Positions 16,982 to 25,930 of a stretch of 64,000 bases of DNA are shown piece by piece. The notes beneath the pieces are model-generated. The model did no database searches and was not told where the DNA came from. It saw only the letters and a list, made by a program, of their open reading frames with translations. This stretch comes from Streptomyces cinnamoneus (lineage in GTDB: Bacteria > Actinomycetota > Actinomycetes > Streptomycetales > Streptomycetaceae). How positions within the stretch are numbered: position 1 is the first letter of the stretch; each line of letters begins with the position of its first letter. Location of the stretch: contig NZ_BMVB01000009.1 in the NCBI RefSeq assembly GCF_014650495.1, forward strand, positions 124,001 through 188,000. The letters run 5' to 3'. The position numbers were made by a program, and so were the translations under genes.

Positions 16982-17075
16982 GGGCGGCCGGGGGCCTGGG
17001 CCGGGGGTCCGGGGGTCGTCCCCGGGAGGTGCGGTATCACGGAGCCGGGGATGGGGTACCGCTTCGAGGTGTGAG
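16943..17075. repeat. 40-bp direct repeat duplicating the kdpE 3' end
   Basis: The 40 bp from 16943 to 16982, starting ATCACGGAGCCGGGGATGGG and covering the last codons and stop of kdpE, recur without mismatch at 17036-17075. The second copy has no upstream coding context, so it is a displaced fragment. The 53 bp between the copies are G/C-rich. Confidence 0.9.
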
Positions 17076-17158
17076 AGCCGCCGGAGCGCGGCTCGGGTCC
17101 GGCCCCGGACCGGCCGCACGGCCCCTCCGTGTGCTGATCCAGGCCGGGGTCGCCCCGG

Positions 17159-17164
17159 TACGCT
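17159..17164 (+). promoter_or_regulatory. Candidate -10 for a leaderless OB-fold/DUF3159 transcript
   Basis: TACGCT lies 6 nt before the ATG at 17171. The short GGGGGC between could act as a weak Shine-Dalgarno, but the spacing fits a leaderless start better. Confidence 0.35.
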
Positions 17165-17170
17165 GGGGGC

Positions 17171-17569
17171 ATGAGTGCCGTACCCCGTTCCGAGAGGCCG
17201 ACCGGCCGTTTCCGCCGGATGCTCGACCGGCTGTCCTCCTCCCAGGAGGAGCTGCACCACGCCGAGCTCCAGCAGGACACGGAGGCCGTGGGCTGCACGC
17301 GCATATGCGACTGCGACGACCGGCAGATAGTCAAGGTCACCGGCACGCTGCGGACCGTCACCCTGCGGCCGCGTGCCGGGGTGCCCGCCCTGGAGGCCGA
17401 GCTGTTCGACGGCTCGGCCGCGCTCGACGTGGTCTGGCTGGGGCGCCGCTCCATCGCGGGCATCGAGCCCGGCCGTAAGCTGATCGCCTCCGGCCGGATA
17501 TCCATGAGCCGCGGCCGGAGAGTGCTGTTCAACCCCCGATACGAACTCCGACCGCTCGGACAGGAGTAG
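17171..17569 (+). CDS. OB-fold nucleic-acid-binding domain protein
   Basis: 132 aa. After a basic N-terminus and a short helical stretch (LSSSQEELHHAELQQD), an OB-fold (about 50-125) contains IVKVTGTLRTVTLRPRAGVP and LEAELFDGSAALDVVWLGRR, with IAGIEPGRKLIASGRI and a closing strand. This matches a family conserved beside DUF3159 and dut in actinobacteria. It probably binds nucleic acid; no enzymatic motif is present. The DUF3159 gene begins 3 bp after the stop. Confidence 0.87.
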   Translation: MSAVPRSERPTGRFRRMLDRLSSSQEELHHAELQQDTEAVGCTRICDCDDRQIVKVTGTLRTVTLRPRAGVPALEAELFDGSAALDVVWLGRRSIAGIEPGRKLIASGRISMSRGRRVLFNPRYELRPLGQE

Positions 17570-17572
17570 CCG

Positions 17573-18307
17573 TTGTCGTCCTTCGACAAGCCGACGGACC
17601 ACCGCACGCCCGATGACGCGCAGAGCGCGGACTCCAGATCGGTCACCGAGGCCGCCCTGTTCGAAGCCTTCGGCGGCGTGCGCGGCATGGTGGAGACCAC
17701 CGTCCCCGGCCTGGTCTTCGTTGCGATCTACACGGTCAAGCGGGACATCCACATCGCGGCGATCGCCGCACTGGGCCTCTCCCTGGTGCTCGGCCTCGCC
17801 CGCCTCGTCCGCAAGGACACCCTCAAGCACGCCTTCAGCGGCGTCTTCGGGGTCGCCTTCGGCGCCGTCTTCGCGATGATGTCCGGTGACGCCAAGAACT
17901 TCTACCTGCCGGGCATGCTCTACAGCCTCGGCCTGGCGATCGCCTACATCGTCTCCTCGATCGTCGGCTACCCGCTGATGGGCCTGATCCTGGGACCGGT
18001 GTTCAAGGAGAACCTCTCCTGGCGCACCCGCAACCCGGGCCGCAAGGTCGCCTACACCAAGGCCAGCTGGGCGTGGGGCCTGATCCTGCTCGCCAAGTCG
18101 GCGATCCTCTTCCCCCTCTACTGGTGGGGCGACGCGACCCAGCTGGGCTGGGTGAAGGTGGCCCTCGGCATCCCGCCGATGCTGCTCTCGGTCTACCTGA
18201 CCTGGATCTTCCTCTCGAAGGCGCCGCCGCCGATCGACGTCTTCGCGGAGATGGAGGCGGCCGAGCAGGCCGAGCGCGAGGCCAAGGCGAACGCCACGGC
18301 GCGCTGA
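17573..18307 (+). CDS. DUF3159 family membrane protein
   Basis: 244 aa with a TTG start that gives MSSFDKPTD, 3 bp after the OB-fold stop. Five or six hydrophobic helices lie between about 40 and 215: VPGLVFVAIYTVKRDIHIAA, ALGLSLVLGLARLV, AFSGVFGVAFGAVFAMMSG, YLPGMLYSLGLAIAYIVSS, and two more near the end. The conserved YLPGML and SWRTRNPGRK loops fit the family. The C-terminus is charged and cytosolic. Its function is not established; it probably shares an operon with the OB-fold protein. A strong terminator follows. Confidence 0.9.
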   Translation: MSSFDKPTDHRTPDDAQSADSRSVTEAALFEAFGGVRGMVETTVPGLVFVAIYTVKRDIHIAAIAALGLSLVLGLARLVRKDTLKHAFSGVFGVAFGAVFAMMSGDAKNFYLPGMLYSLGLAIAYIVSSIVGYPLMGLILGPVFKENLSWRTRNPGRKVAYTKASWAWGLILLAKSAILFPLYWWGDATQLGWVKVALGIPPMLLSVYLTWIFLSKAPPPIDVFAEMEAAEQAEREAKANATAR

Positions 18308-18340
18308 CGCCGCCTCGCACGCCGCCTCGCACGACACGCG

Positions 18341-18373
18341 GAGGGCCCCCGGGACGACGTCCCGGGGGCCCTC
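18341..18373 (+). terminator. Terminator after DUF3159
   Basis: 15-bp perfect stem (GAGGGCCCCCGGGAC paired with GTCCCGGGGGCCCTC), loop GAC, followed by CTTGTTCG. It lies between convergent genes and may serve both. Confidence 0.85.
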
Positions 18374-18420
18374 CTTGTTCGTCCTCCTTGTGCCGCCCTA
18401 CGGGCGCGGACCGGCGGCGG

Positions 18421-19098
18421 TCAGCCCTCCGTGCTCTCGCGGCGCACCGACAGCAGGTCCTCCAGCTGCTCCTCGCGCGCCGGAGCCGCCACGAACAGCA
18501 GCTCGTCGCCCGCCTCCAGCGCGTCCTCCCGGTTGGGGGTGAGCACGCGGTTGCCGCGGATGATGGTGACCAGCGAGGTGTCCTCCGGCCAGTCCACGTC
18601 CCCGACCCGGGTGCCGGCCAGGGCGGACTCGGGCGGCAGGGTGAGCTCGACGAGGTTGGCGTCGCCCTGGCTGAAGCGCAGCAGGCGCACCAGGTCGCCG
18701 ACGCTCACGGCCTCCTCGACCAGCGCCGACATCAGGCGCGGGGTGGACACGGCCACGTCCACGCCCCAGGACTCGTTGAAGAGCCACTCGTTCTTGGGGT
18801 TGTTGACGCGGGCCACGACCCGCGGCACCCCGTACTCCGTCTTGGCGAGCAGCGAGACGACGAGGTTGACCTTGTCGTCACCGGTCGCGGCGATGACCAC
18901 GTTGCAGCGCTGCAGCGCGGCCTCGTCCAGCGAGGTGATCTCGCACGCGTCGGCCAGCAGCCACTCCGCCAGCGGCACCCGCTCCACCGAGATGGCCGAG
19001 GGGGCCTTGTCGATGAGCAGCACCTCGTGCCCGTTCTCCAGCAGCTCGCCCGCGATGGAGCGGCCGACGGCACCGGCACCAGCAATCGCAACCCTCAT
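18421..19098 (-). CDS. trkA: TrkA-type K+ uptake regulator (CeoC-like)
   Basis: 225 aa: RCK/TrkA-N Rossmann domain with MRVAIAGAGAVGRSIAGELL and the acidic end LLIDK at strand 2, followed by a TrkA-C domain (about 140-215, LVELTLPPESALAGTRVGDV). Such proteins bind NAD(H) or nucleotides and gate K+ carriers on the cytosolic face. The ATG overlaps the upstream TrkA stop (TGATG read on this strand), so the two are made together and probably form a heteromer. No TrkH/KtrB subunit is in the window; the KimA-like permease and the Kdp pump are the nearest K+ transporters. Confidence 0.92.
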   Translation of the reverse strand: MRVAIAGAGAVGRSIAGELLENGHEVLLIDKAPSAISVERVPLAEWLLADACEITSLDEAALQRCNVVIAATGDDKVNLVVSLLAKTEYGVPRVVARVNNPKNEWLFNESWGVDVAVSTPRLMSALVEEAVSVGDLVRLLRFSQGDANLVELTLPPESALAGTRVGDVDWPEDTSLVTIIRGNRVLTPNREDALEAGDELLFVAAPAREEQLEDLLSVRRESTEG

Positions 19099-19763
19099 CA
19101 GTGCGCCTCCTCAGGACCCGCGGAGAACGCCGCTTCGACCTTCTCGACCTCGTCGGTGCGCATCATCACGTGCACCAGGTCGCCTTCCTGCAGCACCGTC
19201 GCCGACGTCGGCAGCATGGCCTCGCCCAGGCGGGTGAGGAACGCCACCCGCACGCCGGTCTCGTCCTGCAGCAGGCTGATCTTCTGGCCCACCCAGCCCT
19301 CGGAGACGGGCACCTCGGCGAGCTGGACGCCGCCGCTGGGGTCGCGCCACAGCGGCTCCGCGCCCGACGGCAGCAGCCGCCGCAGCATCTGGTCCGCGGT
19401 CCACCGCACGGTGGCCACGGTCGGGATGCCGAGCCGCTGGTAGACCTCGGCGCGGCGCGGGTCGTAGATGCGGGCCGCGACGTTCTCGACGCCGAACATC
19501 TCGCGGGCCACGCGGGCGGCGATGATGTTGGAGTTGTCGCCGCTGCTGACCGCGGCGAAGGCGCCCGCCTCCTCGATGCCCGCCTCGCGCAGGGTGTCCT
19601 GGTCGAAGCCGACACCGGTGACCCGGCGGCCGCCGAACCCGGAGCCCAGGCGCCGGAAGGCGGTCGGGTCCTGGTCGATCACCGCGACCGTGTGGCCTTG
19701 CTGCTCAAGGGTCTGCGCGAGGGCCGAGCCCACTCGCCCGCACCCCATGATCACGATATGCAT
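19098..19763 (-). CDS. trkA: TrkA-type K+ uptake regulator (CeoB-like)
   Basis: 221 aa, first gene of a two-gene unit. TrkA-N domain: MHIVIMGCGRVGSALAQTLE, VIDQDPTAFRRLG, and SSGDNSNIIAARVAREMFGV; TrkA-C domain after about residue 140 (VQLAEVPVSEGWVGQKISLL). It differs from its partner in the binding-site details, so the pair is an old duplication. This order (CeoB, CeoC) matches mycobacteria from memory. The 248 bp upstream, shared with the end of the lectin gene, hold no gene. Confidence 0.92.
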   Translation of the reverse strand: MHIVIMGCGRVGSALAQTLEQQGHTVAVIDQDPTAFRRLGSGFGGRRVTGVGFDQDTLREAGIEEAGAFAAVSSGDNSNIIAARVAREMFGVENVAARIYDPRRAEVYQRLGIPTVATVRWTADQMLRRLLPSGAEPLWRDPSGGVQLAEVPVSEGWVGQKISLLQDETGVRVAFLTRLGEAMLPTSATVLQEGDLVHVMMRTDEVEKVEAAFSAGPEEAH

Positions 19764-20011
19764 GACTATTGCCCCGTGCTCCGGTCTACCGCGCTGACCT
19801 GCACCAACACCCTGCTCACATCTTCCTTCTTCGGCTCACGGCCCCAGGGAAGGTTCCCGTGGGTACGACGCGATACGCCCCGCCGGAGCCTCGTCCGCGC
19901 ACGGCGCATGGCACCACCGTATCCGCAACCCCTCACGGACCGGGCCCCCGGACCGCCGACTGGCCCCGGGGCCGGGCCGCGGACGTCGGTGCGGACCGTC
20001 GGTGCGGACCG

Positions 20012-20977
20012 TCAGTGCTGCGGGATGAGCTGCCACGCCTGGTTGCGGTTGCCGAGGCACGTCCACTGCTGCAGCGGAGCACCGAAGGGCGGTGCCGTCC
20101 CGGCCGGGTTGTTCGGGTTGGCGGCGTCCAGGCACTTGCCGCTCAGGACCGAGCGCAGTTCGAACAGATTGTCGGCGCGTCGGTGGAGGTACCACTTCTG
20201 GTTGTTGCCGCCGTGGCAGGGCCACTGGATCACCCGGGCCCCGTCGTTCCGGCTGAAGCCGGAGACGTCCAGGCACTTGCCGGAGTGACGCGCGACGATC
20301 TCGAAGATGTTCTGGTAGGCGAGGTCGTTGCCCACCCGCCGGAACTGGAACTCCTGGTGACCGCCGGCGACCCTGGAGTAGATGATGAGCCCGGTGCCGT
20401 CCGCCGTGCTCGCCTGGAAGACGTCGGCGAACAGCGGGTTCGGGCCGGTGAAGATGCTGTGGATCCGGTAGAAGGCGTTCGGGAACCAGAACGGGTCCTT
20501 GGTGAGCGTCTGGCCGTTCCTCTTGTCGGCGGTGGCCGCCCAGTACTTCGTCGCCACCGCCGTCTGGTTCCGCACGATCTTGGCCGTGGCGGGGGAGACG
20601 CAGACGCGGTCCAGCGGTGTCGCCTGGCGCCGGACCCAGTTGAACGTACAGCTGCCGTCGGCCCTGGTGTGCGCGGGGGCCTCGGTGTTCTGCTGCTGGA
20701 TCGCGGCGCGTGAGAGTGGGGTGACGCAGACGAGGTCGTTCGGTCTCGCCTTGCGCCAGACCATGCCCGGTACGCAGGTGTCCGGGCCGGCGACCAGGGC
20801 CGCGGCGGCCCCGGCCGGTGCGGCCGCAGCGACCCCTGCCGGTGCGGCTGCCCCCTTGCCGGCGGCCTGCGGTGTCCGTGGGCTCGCGCCGGCGGTGTCG
20901 AGGGCCGCGACCGCCATGATTCCGGCCACCCCGAGGGCGGGCGCGACGCGCCGCCCGGTCCTTCTCGATCCGCGCAT
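20012..20977 (-). CDS. Secreted ricin-type (beta-trefoil) lectin protein
   Basis: 321 aa. A basic start and hydrophobic core (RRVAPALGVAGIMAVAAL) with an Ala-Ser-type cleavage region look like a signal peptide, perhaps twin-arginine because of RRTGRR. An Ala/Pro-rich linker leads to two copies of a Cys-rich motif, CVPGMVWRKARPNDLVCVTP and CTFNWVRRQATPLDRVCVSP. A ricin-type domain (about 195-321) has SGKCLDVSG and SGKCLDAANP with QW/NQKWYL repeats. It should bind carbohydrate outside the cell; no catalytic domain is seen. It lies between the core trkA pair and the conservon, with no coupling to either. Confidence 0.82.
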   Translation of the reverse strand: MRGSRRTGRRVAPALGVAGIMAVAALDTAGASPRTPQAAGKGAAAPAGVAAAAPAGAAAALVAGPDTCVPGMVWRKARPNDLVCVTPLSRAAIQQQNTEAPAHTRADGSCTFNWVRRQATPLDRVCVSPATAKIVRNQTAVATKYWAATADKRNGQTLTKDPFWFPNAFYRIHSIFTGPNPLFADVFQASTADGTGLIIYSRVAGGHQEFQFRRVGNDLAYQNIFEIVARHSGKCLDVSGFSRNDGARVIQWPCHGGNNQKWYLHRRADNLFELRSVLSGKCLDAANPNNPAGTAPPFGAPLQQWTCLGNRNQAWQLIPQH

Positions 20978-21468
20978 GACTCTGCCCTCCTGTCACCGTG
21001 GGGGAGTCCGTCCGTCTGTCGGCCCGCGGCCCGTCCGACCGCGTCCGCGGGGGGTGGGGTGTCCGAAAACCTGCGGTCCGCTGCCCGGCGCCGCAACCGG
21101 CGGACGGAGGTGAACGTGCCGCTCCGGGGCGGGACCTGACGAGGTGCCTCCGCACTCCGGGCCGTCGCGCCACGCCGCGCATCGCGGCATCCCGTGGCGC
21201 CTTCTGCCTCGCCTTACATGGTGCGCCCGCACCCTTGTCCCTGCATCCCCGGCGCCCGAGAGGTCCCTCACCTTTCCCTTTCCTCTCGCCGACGGCTCCC
21301 CTAGGCTCGCCGAATGATCAAGCCGTAAGCCAGTTCGGTATGGGTAACGAAGATCGGACACTCGGTCACCTGCGCGGTTAGGATGATCCGGGTATTCCGC
21401 TTCCGGACGGGGCGTCAGGACACCGACCTGTCCCTCCGATCCATGCCCCCGTCGTCCAAGAGGAATTG
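20978..21468. other. 491-bp intergenic region between lectin and conservon
   Basis: No gene seen. It should carry divergent promoters for the lectin (-) and the conservon (+). A -10-like TAGGAT lies at 21379-21384 with CGGACA at 21354-21359, a poorly spaced -35. AGAGGAA just before the ATG at 21469 is the conservon ribosome binding site. Confidence 0.45.
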
Positions 21469-23091
21469 ATGTCACATCACATACCGGAGGCGGTGATCTG
21501 GTGTCTGGCGATCGCCCTGACCGTCGTTGCGGTCCTGCTGCTGCGCCAGCGGAAGATCACCGCCGGAGTGCGCAGGCGCGTCGCCCAGCTGGAGGAGAGC
21601 CTCCGGGCGCGTGACGAGGAGACGGCCCACCTGGTCGCCGTCCGGCTGCCCGCCGTCGCGGACGCCGTGAGCCAGGACGTGCCCCTGCCCGGACCGCTCG
21701 ACGAGCGGCTCACCGGCACCGCCTTCGCCCAGCGCCTCCAGTCCGTGATGGACCTCTTCGCCCAGGCCGTGGAGAAGGCGCAGGCCCGCGCCGACCAGTC
21801 CGCGAAGGCCGCGCTCAAGGCGTCCATGCGGGCCCTGCAGGGTCTGGCGCACGAACAGCAGCTGGCCATCTCCGAGATGCAGGACCGGCACGACAACCCC
21901 GACGTCCTCAGGGACCTGCTGGAGATCGACCACGCCAACTCCCAGTTCGGGCGCCGCGCCCAGGCCATCGCCGTGCTCTGCGGCTCCTGGCCCGGACGGC
22001 AGCGCGTCGCCTCCCCGCTCACCGACGTCGTGCGCGGCGCCACCTCGCGCATCCGCGACTACCGCCGCGTCCGGGTGCACGGCCAGGACGGGATCGCCGT
22101 CGTCAGCCGGGCCGTGGAGCCCGTCGTGCTCGCCGTCGCCGAGCTCCTCGACAACGCCGCACGCCACTCCCAGCCCAACACCACCGTCGAGGTCAGCCTC
22201 CAGCCGGTGCACAACGGCGCGTGCGTGGTGATCGACGACGCGGGCGTGGGCATGGACGGGCGGGAGGTGCAGCAGGCCGTGGCGATGCTGTCCGGCCGGC
22301 GTCCCGTGGACGTCTCCCGGCTCGGTGACCCGCCGCAGTTCGGCTTCCCCGTCATCGGCGTGCTCGCCGCGCGCTACGGCTTCAGCGTCTCGGTCGACAC
22401 GCGCTCGCCCTACGGCGGCGTCCGGGCCGTCCTCTTCCTGCCCAGCGCGCTGCTGACCCAGCTCGACATCGACGGGCCGAGCACCACCCCGCTGACCGGG
22501 CACGGCCGCGGCCGCACCGCCCACGGCGCGACCAGGAAGCACGGCACCGCCCGTCCGCACGACACGCGGCCCCATGACCCCCGTCCGCACGGGCGGGCGC
22601 CGGAGCGGGCGCACCCCGCCCCCGACGCGCCCCCGGCCGGCCCCGTGGCGCCCGCCCCGGCACCCGGCGACGGCGCGGCACCCGGCGACGGCGCCGCTTC
22701 GGGCGGCGGCGCGGCGACGGGCGGCGGGGCCGTGACCGGGTCCACCGCCGGCGGGCTGCCCAAGCGCCGCCGCCGGCAGCCCGCCGCCGGACACGGACGG
22801 CCCGTGGCGCCCCCGCCCACCGAGCTCCCCAGGGAGCGCACCGCCGAGGAGAACGCCCGCCGCATGGGCGCGTTCGCACGCGGCACCCGCTCCGGCCGGA
22901 CCGGCAACCACCCGCTCCCGCACCTCCCGGGCGACGCGGCCACCGGGCAGCAGCCCCCGCACCTCGGCCAGCAGCCCCCGCACCTCGGCCAGCAGCCCCC
23001 GCACCTCGGCCAGCAGCCCCCGCACCCCGGTCAGCAGCCCCCGCACCCCGGCCACACCCCCGCAGAAGACGAAGGGAACCCGCACGCGTGA
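21469..23091 (+). CDS. cvnA: Conservon sensor-like ATPase CvnA
   Basis: 540 aa. One N-terminal helix (IWCLAIALTVVAVLLL), a coiled-coil linker, then a GHKL ATPase domain with N-box ELLDNAARHSQPNT and G1 VVIDDAGVGMDG. No HisKA phospho-acceptor helix is evident, as usual for CvnA, which resembles a histidine kinase and assembles with CvnB-D at the membrane like a G-protein-coupled receptor complex. The last 190 residues are low-complexity Pro/Gly/Ala and end in five copies of QQPPHLG-like heptads. ATG 21469 is preferred to TTG 21466 because of AGAGGAA. The stop overlaps the cvnB GTG. Confidence 0.92.
   Translation: MSHHIPEAVIWCLAIALTVVAVLLLRQRKITAGVRRRVAQLEESLRARDEETAHLVAVRLPAVADAVSQDVPLPGPLDERLTGTAFAQRLQSVMDLFAQAVEKAQARADQSAKAALKASMRALQGLAHEQQLAISEMQDRHDNPDVLRDLLEIDHANSQFGRRAQAIAVLCGSWPGRQRVASPLTDVVRGATSRIRDYRRVRVHGQDGIAVVSRAVEPVVLAVAELLDNAARHSQPNTTVEVSLQPVHNGACVVIDDAGVGMDGREVQQAVAMLSGRRPVDVSRLGDPPQFGFPVIGVLAARYGFSVSVDTRSPYGGVRAVLFLPSALLTQLDIDGPSTTPLTGHGRGRTAHGATRKHGTARPHDTRPHDPRPHGRAPERAHPAPDAPPAGPVAPAPAPGDGAAPGDGAASGGGAATGGGAVTGSTAGGLPKRRRRQPAAGHGRPVAPPPTELPRERTAEENARRMGAFARGTRSGRTGNHPLPHLPGDAATGQQPPHLGQQPPHLGQQPPHLGQQPPHPGQQPPHPGHTPAEDEGNPHA
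22948..23052 (+). repeat. Five 21-bp in-frame repeats at the CvnA C-terminus
   Basis: Unit CAGCAGCCCCCGCACCTCGG plus C, repeated five times; the last two units carry a C instead of T, giving QQPPHPG. Codon use is almost invariant between copies, which points to recent expansion by slippage. Confidence 0.92.
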
Positions 23092-23525
23092 ACGACCACC
23101 TGAACAAAGAGCTCGGCTGGATGCTCGACGAGGTCGTGAAGATGCCGGAGGCCCGGCACGCGATCCTGCTGTCCGCCGACGGCATGCTGCGCGCCCACTC
23201 CCGGGGCATCGACCGGGACGAGGCCGAGCGCCAGGCCGCCGCGCTCTCCGGACTGCAGTCCATCAGCCGCTCCACCACGGAGTTCTGCACCCACCCCGCC
23301 CACCACGACAGCCCCTGGCGGCAGACGCTCATCGAGTTCGCCCACGGCTACGTCTTCCTCATCGCCGCCGGCCCCGGCGCCTACCTCGCCGTCTCCGCCA
23401 GTGAGAACGTCGACATGGAGGCCGTCACCTACCGCATGCAGAAGACCGTCGACCGGCTCGGCAAGGAGCTGGTCAGCCCGCCGCGGCAGGACAGCTGGCA
23501 GGGCGGCCCGGGCAGCCCGGCGTGA
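23088..23525 (+). CDS. cvnB: Conservon roadblock/LC7 protein CvnB
   Basis: 145-aa roadblock/LC7 domain: LGWMLDEVVKMPEARHAILL and SADGMLRAHS open the fold, and GYVFLIAAGPGAYLAVSAS forms the central strands. These proteins resemble MglB and act as GTPase-activating partners for the CvnD GTPase. GTG start overlaps the CvnA stop by 4 nt; its stop overlaps the CvnC GTG. Confidence 0.95.
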   Translation: MNDHLNKELGWMLDEVVKMPEARHAILLSADGMLRAHSRGIDRDEAERQAAALSGLQSISRSTTEFCTHPAHHDSPWRQTLIEFAHGYVFLIAAGPGAYLAVSASENVDMEAVTYRMQKTVDRLGKELVSPPRQDSWQGGPGSPA

Positions 23526-23884
23526 CTCCGCCGGCGCCGAGGCGCGAGCAGGGGCTGGTGCGCCCGTACGTCGTCACCGACGGGCGCTCCCACCCCACCC
23601 GCAACACCTTCGACCTGGTCACCCTGGTCATGGCGCACGGCGACCGGCCGCTCGGCGGCCTCAGCCCCGAAAAGCGCGCGCTCATGGAACTCTGCCTCGG
23701 CGGCGCCCTGTCCGTCGCCGAGATCGCCGGCCACCTGATGCTGCCCGTCAGCGTCACCAAGGTGCTGCTCGGCGACCTCGTGGACAGCGGCCACCTCTCC
23801 ACCCGCGCCCCCATCCCCTCGGCGCAGCTGCCCGAGGCCCAGATCCTGCAGGAGGTGCTCGATGGACTCCGCGCTCGCCTCTGA
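23522..23884 (+). CDS. cvnC: Conservon DUF742 protein CvnC
   Basis: 120-aa DUF742 protein with the signatures GLVRPYVVTDGRSHPT and a winged-helix-like half (LGGALSVAEIAGHLMLPVSV, VKVLLGDLVDSGHL-like). Its exact role in conservons is not known; it is always found between CvnB and CvnD. It starts with GTG inside the CvnB stop and its last 23 bp overlap the CvnD start. Confidence 0.94.
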   Translation: MTPPAPRREQGLVRPYVVTDGRSHPTRNTFDLVTLVMAHGDRPLGGLSPEKRALMELCLGGALSVAEIAGHLMLPVSVTKVLLGDLVDSGHLSTRAPIPSAQLPEAQILQEVLDGLRARL

Positions 23885-24464
23885 CGGAGACCTCTACCTG
23901 CCCCGAACCGTACGGACCGCCGCCAAGATCCTCGTCGTGGGGCACTTCGCGGTCGGCAAGACGACCTTCGTCGGCTCGCTGTCGGAGATCCGGCCGCTGC
24001 GCACCGAGGAGACGATGACCCAGGCCGGCGCGCTCGTCGACGACCTGGCCGGCATCGACGGCAAGACCACCACCACGGTCGCCATGGACTTCGGCCGGCT
24101 CACCCTCAGCGACAGCCTGGTGCTCTACCTCTTCGGCGCCCCCGGCCAGCAGCGCTTCACCCGGCTCTGGCAGGACATGACCCAGGGCGCGCTCGGCGCG
24201 CTCGTCCTCGCCGACACCCGCCGCCTGGAGCAGTCCTTCGACGTCATGGGGCTGCTGGAGGAGCACGGCCTGCCGTACGCGGTCGCCGTCAACCACTTCG
24301 ACGGCGCTCCCGTGCACCCCATGGAGGAGATCCGCGAGGCCCTGGACCTGCTCCCCGAGACCCCGCTGGTCACCTGTGACGCCCGCGACCGGCTCTCCTC
24401 CACCCACGCACTGATCACCCTCGTGGAATACCTGCAGACCCGTAGCGCACAGGAGCCCGTGTGA
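23862..24464 (+). CDS. cvnD: Conservon small GTPase CvnD
   Basis: 200-aa Ras-like GTPase of the MglA/Cvn type. P-loop [12 protein letters not shown] (G1), a switch region with [10 protein letters not shown], the G3-like FGAPGQQRF, where the usual DxxG aspartate is replaced by FGAPG as in other CvnD proteins, and NHFDGA as G4 (N-H-F-D in place of NKxD). It probably switches the conservon complex. ATG 23862 lies within the end of cvnC. Confidence 0.95.
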   Translation: MDSALASDGDLYLPRTVRTAAKILVVGHFAVGKTTFVGSLSEIRPLRTEETMTQAGALVDDLAGIDGKTTTTVAMDFGRLTLSDSLVLYLFGAPGQQRFTRLWQDMTQGALGALVLADTRRLEQSFDVMGLLEEHGLPYAVAVNHFDGAPVHPMEEIREALDLLPETPLVTCDARDRLSSTHALITLVEYLQTRSAQEPV

Positions 24465-25930
24465 CCTCTGCACCACCCCCTGGCTGCCCGGCACACCGGG
24501 CACAGGGGCCGGCGACGCCGCTGTACGGCCCCGACTTCGCCGCCGACCCGCACGCCGTCTACGGGCGGCTGCGCGCGTACGGGCCCGCCGCGCCCGTCGA
24601 GCTGGCGCCCCGCGTGCAGGCCACGCTCGTCACCGACTACCGGGCCGCGCTCGAAGTGCTCCGCAGCCCGGAGCGGTTCGCCAAGGACGCCCGCCGCTGG
24701 CGGGCCCTCGCCGAGGGCCGGGTCGAGGCGGACAATCCGGTCGTGCCGATGATGGCCTACCGGCCCAACTGCCTCTTCTCCGACGGCGACGACCACCGCC
24801 GCTACCGCCAGGCCGTCGACGACAGCCTCGCCCGCATCGACCCCAACGCCCTGCGCGGCTACGTCGAGCGCAGCGCCGACAACCTCATCGACCGCTTCAC
24901 CGCGCTCGGCGAGGCCGACCTGCTCGGCTCGTACGCCAAGGTCCTGCCGCTCCTGGTCTTCCAGCAGCTCTTCGGCTGCCCGCCCGAGATCGGCGACCGC
25001 CTCGTCGAGGGCTTCTCCGGCATCTTCGACGGCGTCGACGCCGAACGGGCCGACGCACTCATCACCAGCAGCCTCCTGGAGCTCATCGCCCTCAAGCGCG
25101 AGCGCCCCGGCGCCGACATGACCTCCTGGCTGATGGCCCACCCCGTCCAGCTCGGCGACGAGGAGATGCTCCACCAGCTCGTCGTCCTCATCGGCGCCGG
25201 CACCGAGCCCCAGCAGAACCTCATCGCCAACGCGCTGCGGCTGCTGCTCTCCGACGACCGCTTCGCCGGCGACCTGGCCGGCGGCAGCATGCCGGTCGAG
25301 GACGCCCTGGACGAGGTCCTCTGGCTCGACCCCCCGATGGCCAACTACGCCGTGCACTACCCCGTCGAGGACCTGGACTTCGGGGGAGTGCCCCTGCGCG
25401 CCGGCGACCCCGTCGTGGTGAGCTTCGCGGCCGCCAACACCGACCCCGTCCTGCGCTCCGACCGCCGCACCGGCAACCGCGCCCACCTCGCCTGGAGCGC
25501 CGGCCCGCACCACTGCCCCGCCAAGGACCCCGCCCGGCTCATCGCCGCCACGGCCGTGGAACGGCTCCTGGACCGGCTCCCGGACCTGGAGCTGGCCGTG
25601 CCGGCCGACCGGCTCGTGTGGCGGCCCGGCCCCTTCCACCGCGCCCTGACCGCCCTGCCCGTGCGCTTCCCCCCGGTACCCGTGCCCGTACCGGCGCCCG
25701 CCCCCGTCCGCCCGGGGCACCCCGGCCCGGCCGGCGGACGGCCGCACCACCCCTCCTCAGCCGAGCACCTGCCGCCCGAGACACCTGGAGAGAGCCGATG
25801 GACCGCTCCACCTGCCCCGTCACGATCGATCCCGCCGGTCGCGACATCCACGGCGAGGCCGCCCGCATCCGCGCCCACGGGCCGGCGACCCCTGTGGAGC
25901 TCCCTGGTGGCGTGGTGGCGTGGGCAGTGA
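24461..25930 (+). CDS. cvnE: Conservon cytochrome P450 lacking ExxR (CYP157-like)
   Basis: 489 aa as the frame runs. The I-helix has [11 protein letters not shown] and the heme loop has GPHHCPAKD with the thiolate cysteine. At the K-helix position the sequence is DEVLWLDPP, so the arginine of the ExxR motif is replaced by Trp; this loss is documented for the CYP157 family. Family members end near [10 protein letters not shown] (about residue 405). Here the frame continues through a Pro-rich tail into the next gene, overlapping it by 133 bp. GTG overlaps the CvnD stop. Substrate unknown. Confidence 0.88.
   Translation: MTSAPPPGCPAHRAQGPATPLYGPDFAADPHAVYGRLRAYGPAAPVELAPRVQATLVTDYRAALEVLRSPERFAKDARRWRALAEGRVEADNPVVPMMAYRPNCLFSDGDDHRRYRQAVDDSLARIDPNALRGYVERSADNLIDRFTALGEADLLGSYAKVLPLLVFQQLFGCPPEIGDRLVEGFSGIFDGVDAERADALITSSLLELIALKRERPGADMTSWLMAHPVQLGDEEMLHQLVVLIGAGTEPQQNLIANALRLLLSDDRFAGDLAGGSMPVEDALDEVLWLDPPMANYAVHYPVEDLDFGGVPLRAGDPVVVSFAAANTDPVLRSDRRTGNRAHLAWSAGPHHCPAKDPARLIAATAVERLLDRLPDLELAVPADRLVWRPGPFHRALTALPVRFPPVPVPVPAPAPVRPGHPGPAGGRPHHPSSAEHLPPETPGESRWTAPPAPSRSIPPVATSTARPPASAPTGRRPLWSSLVAWWRGQ

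Noticed and set aside
20978..21381. Frames of about 130-200 codons on both strands before cvnA
   Set aside because: Mutually overlapping frames, arginine/proline-rich products, no Shine-Dalgarno.
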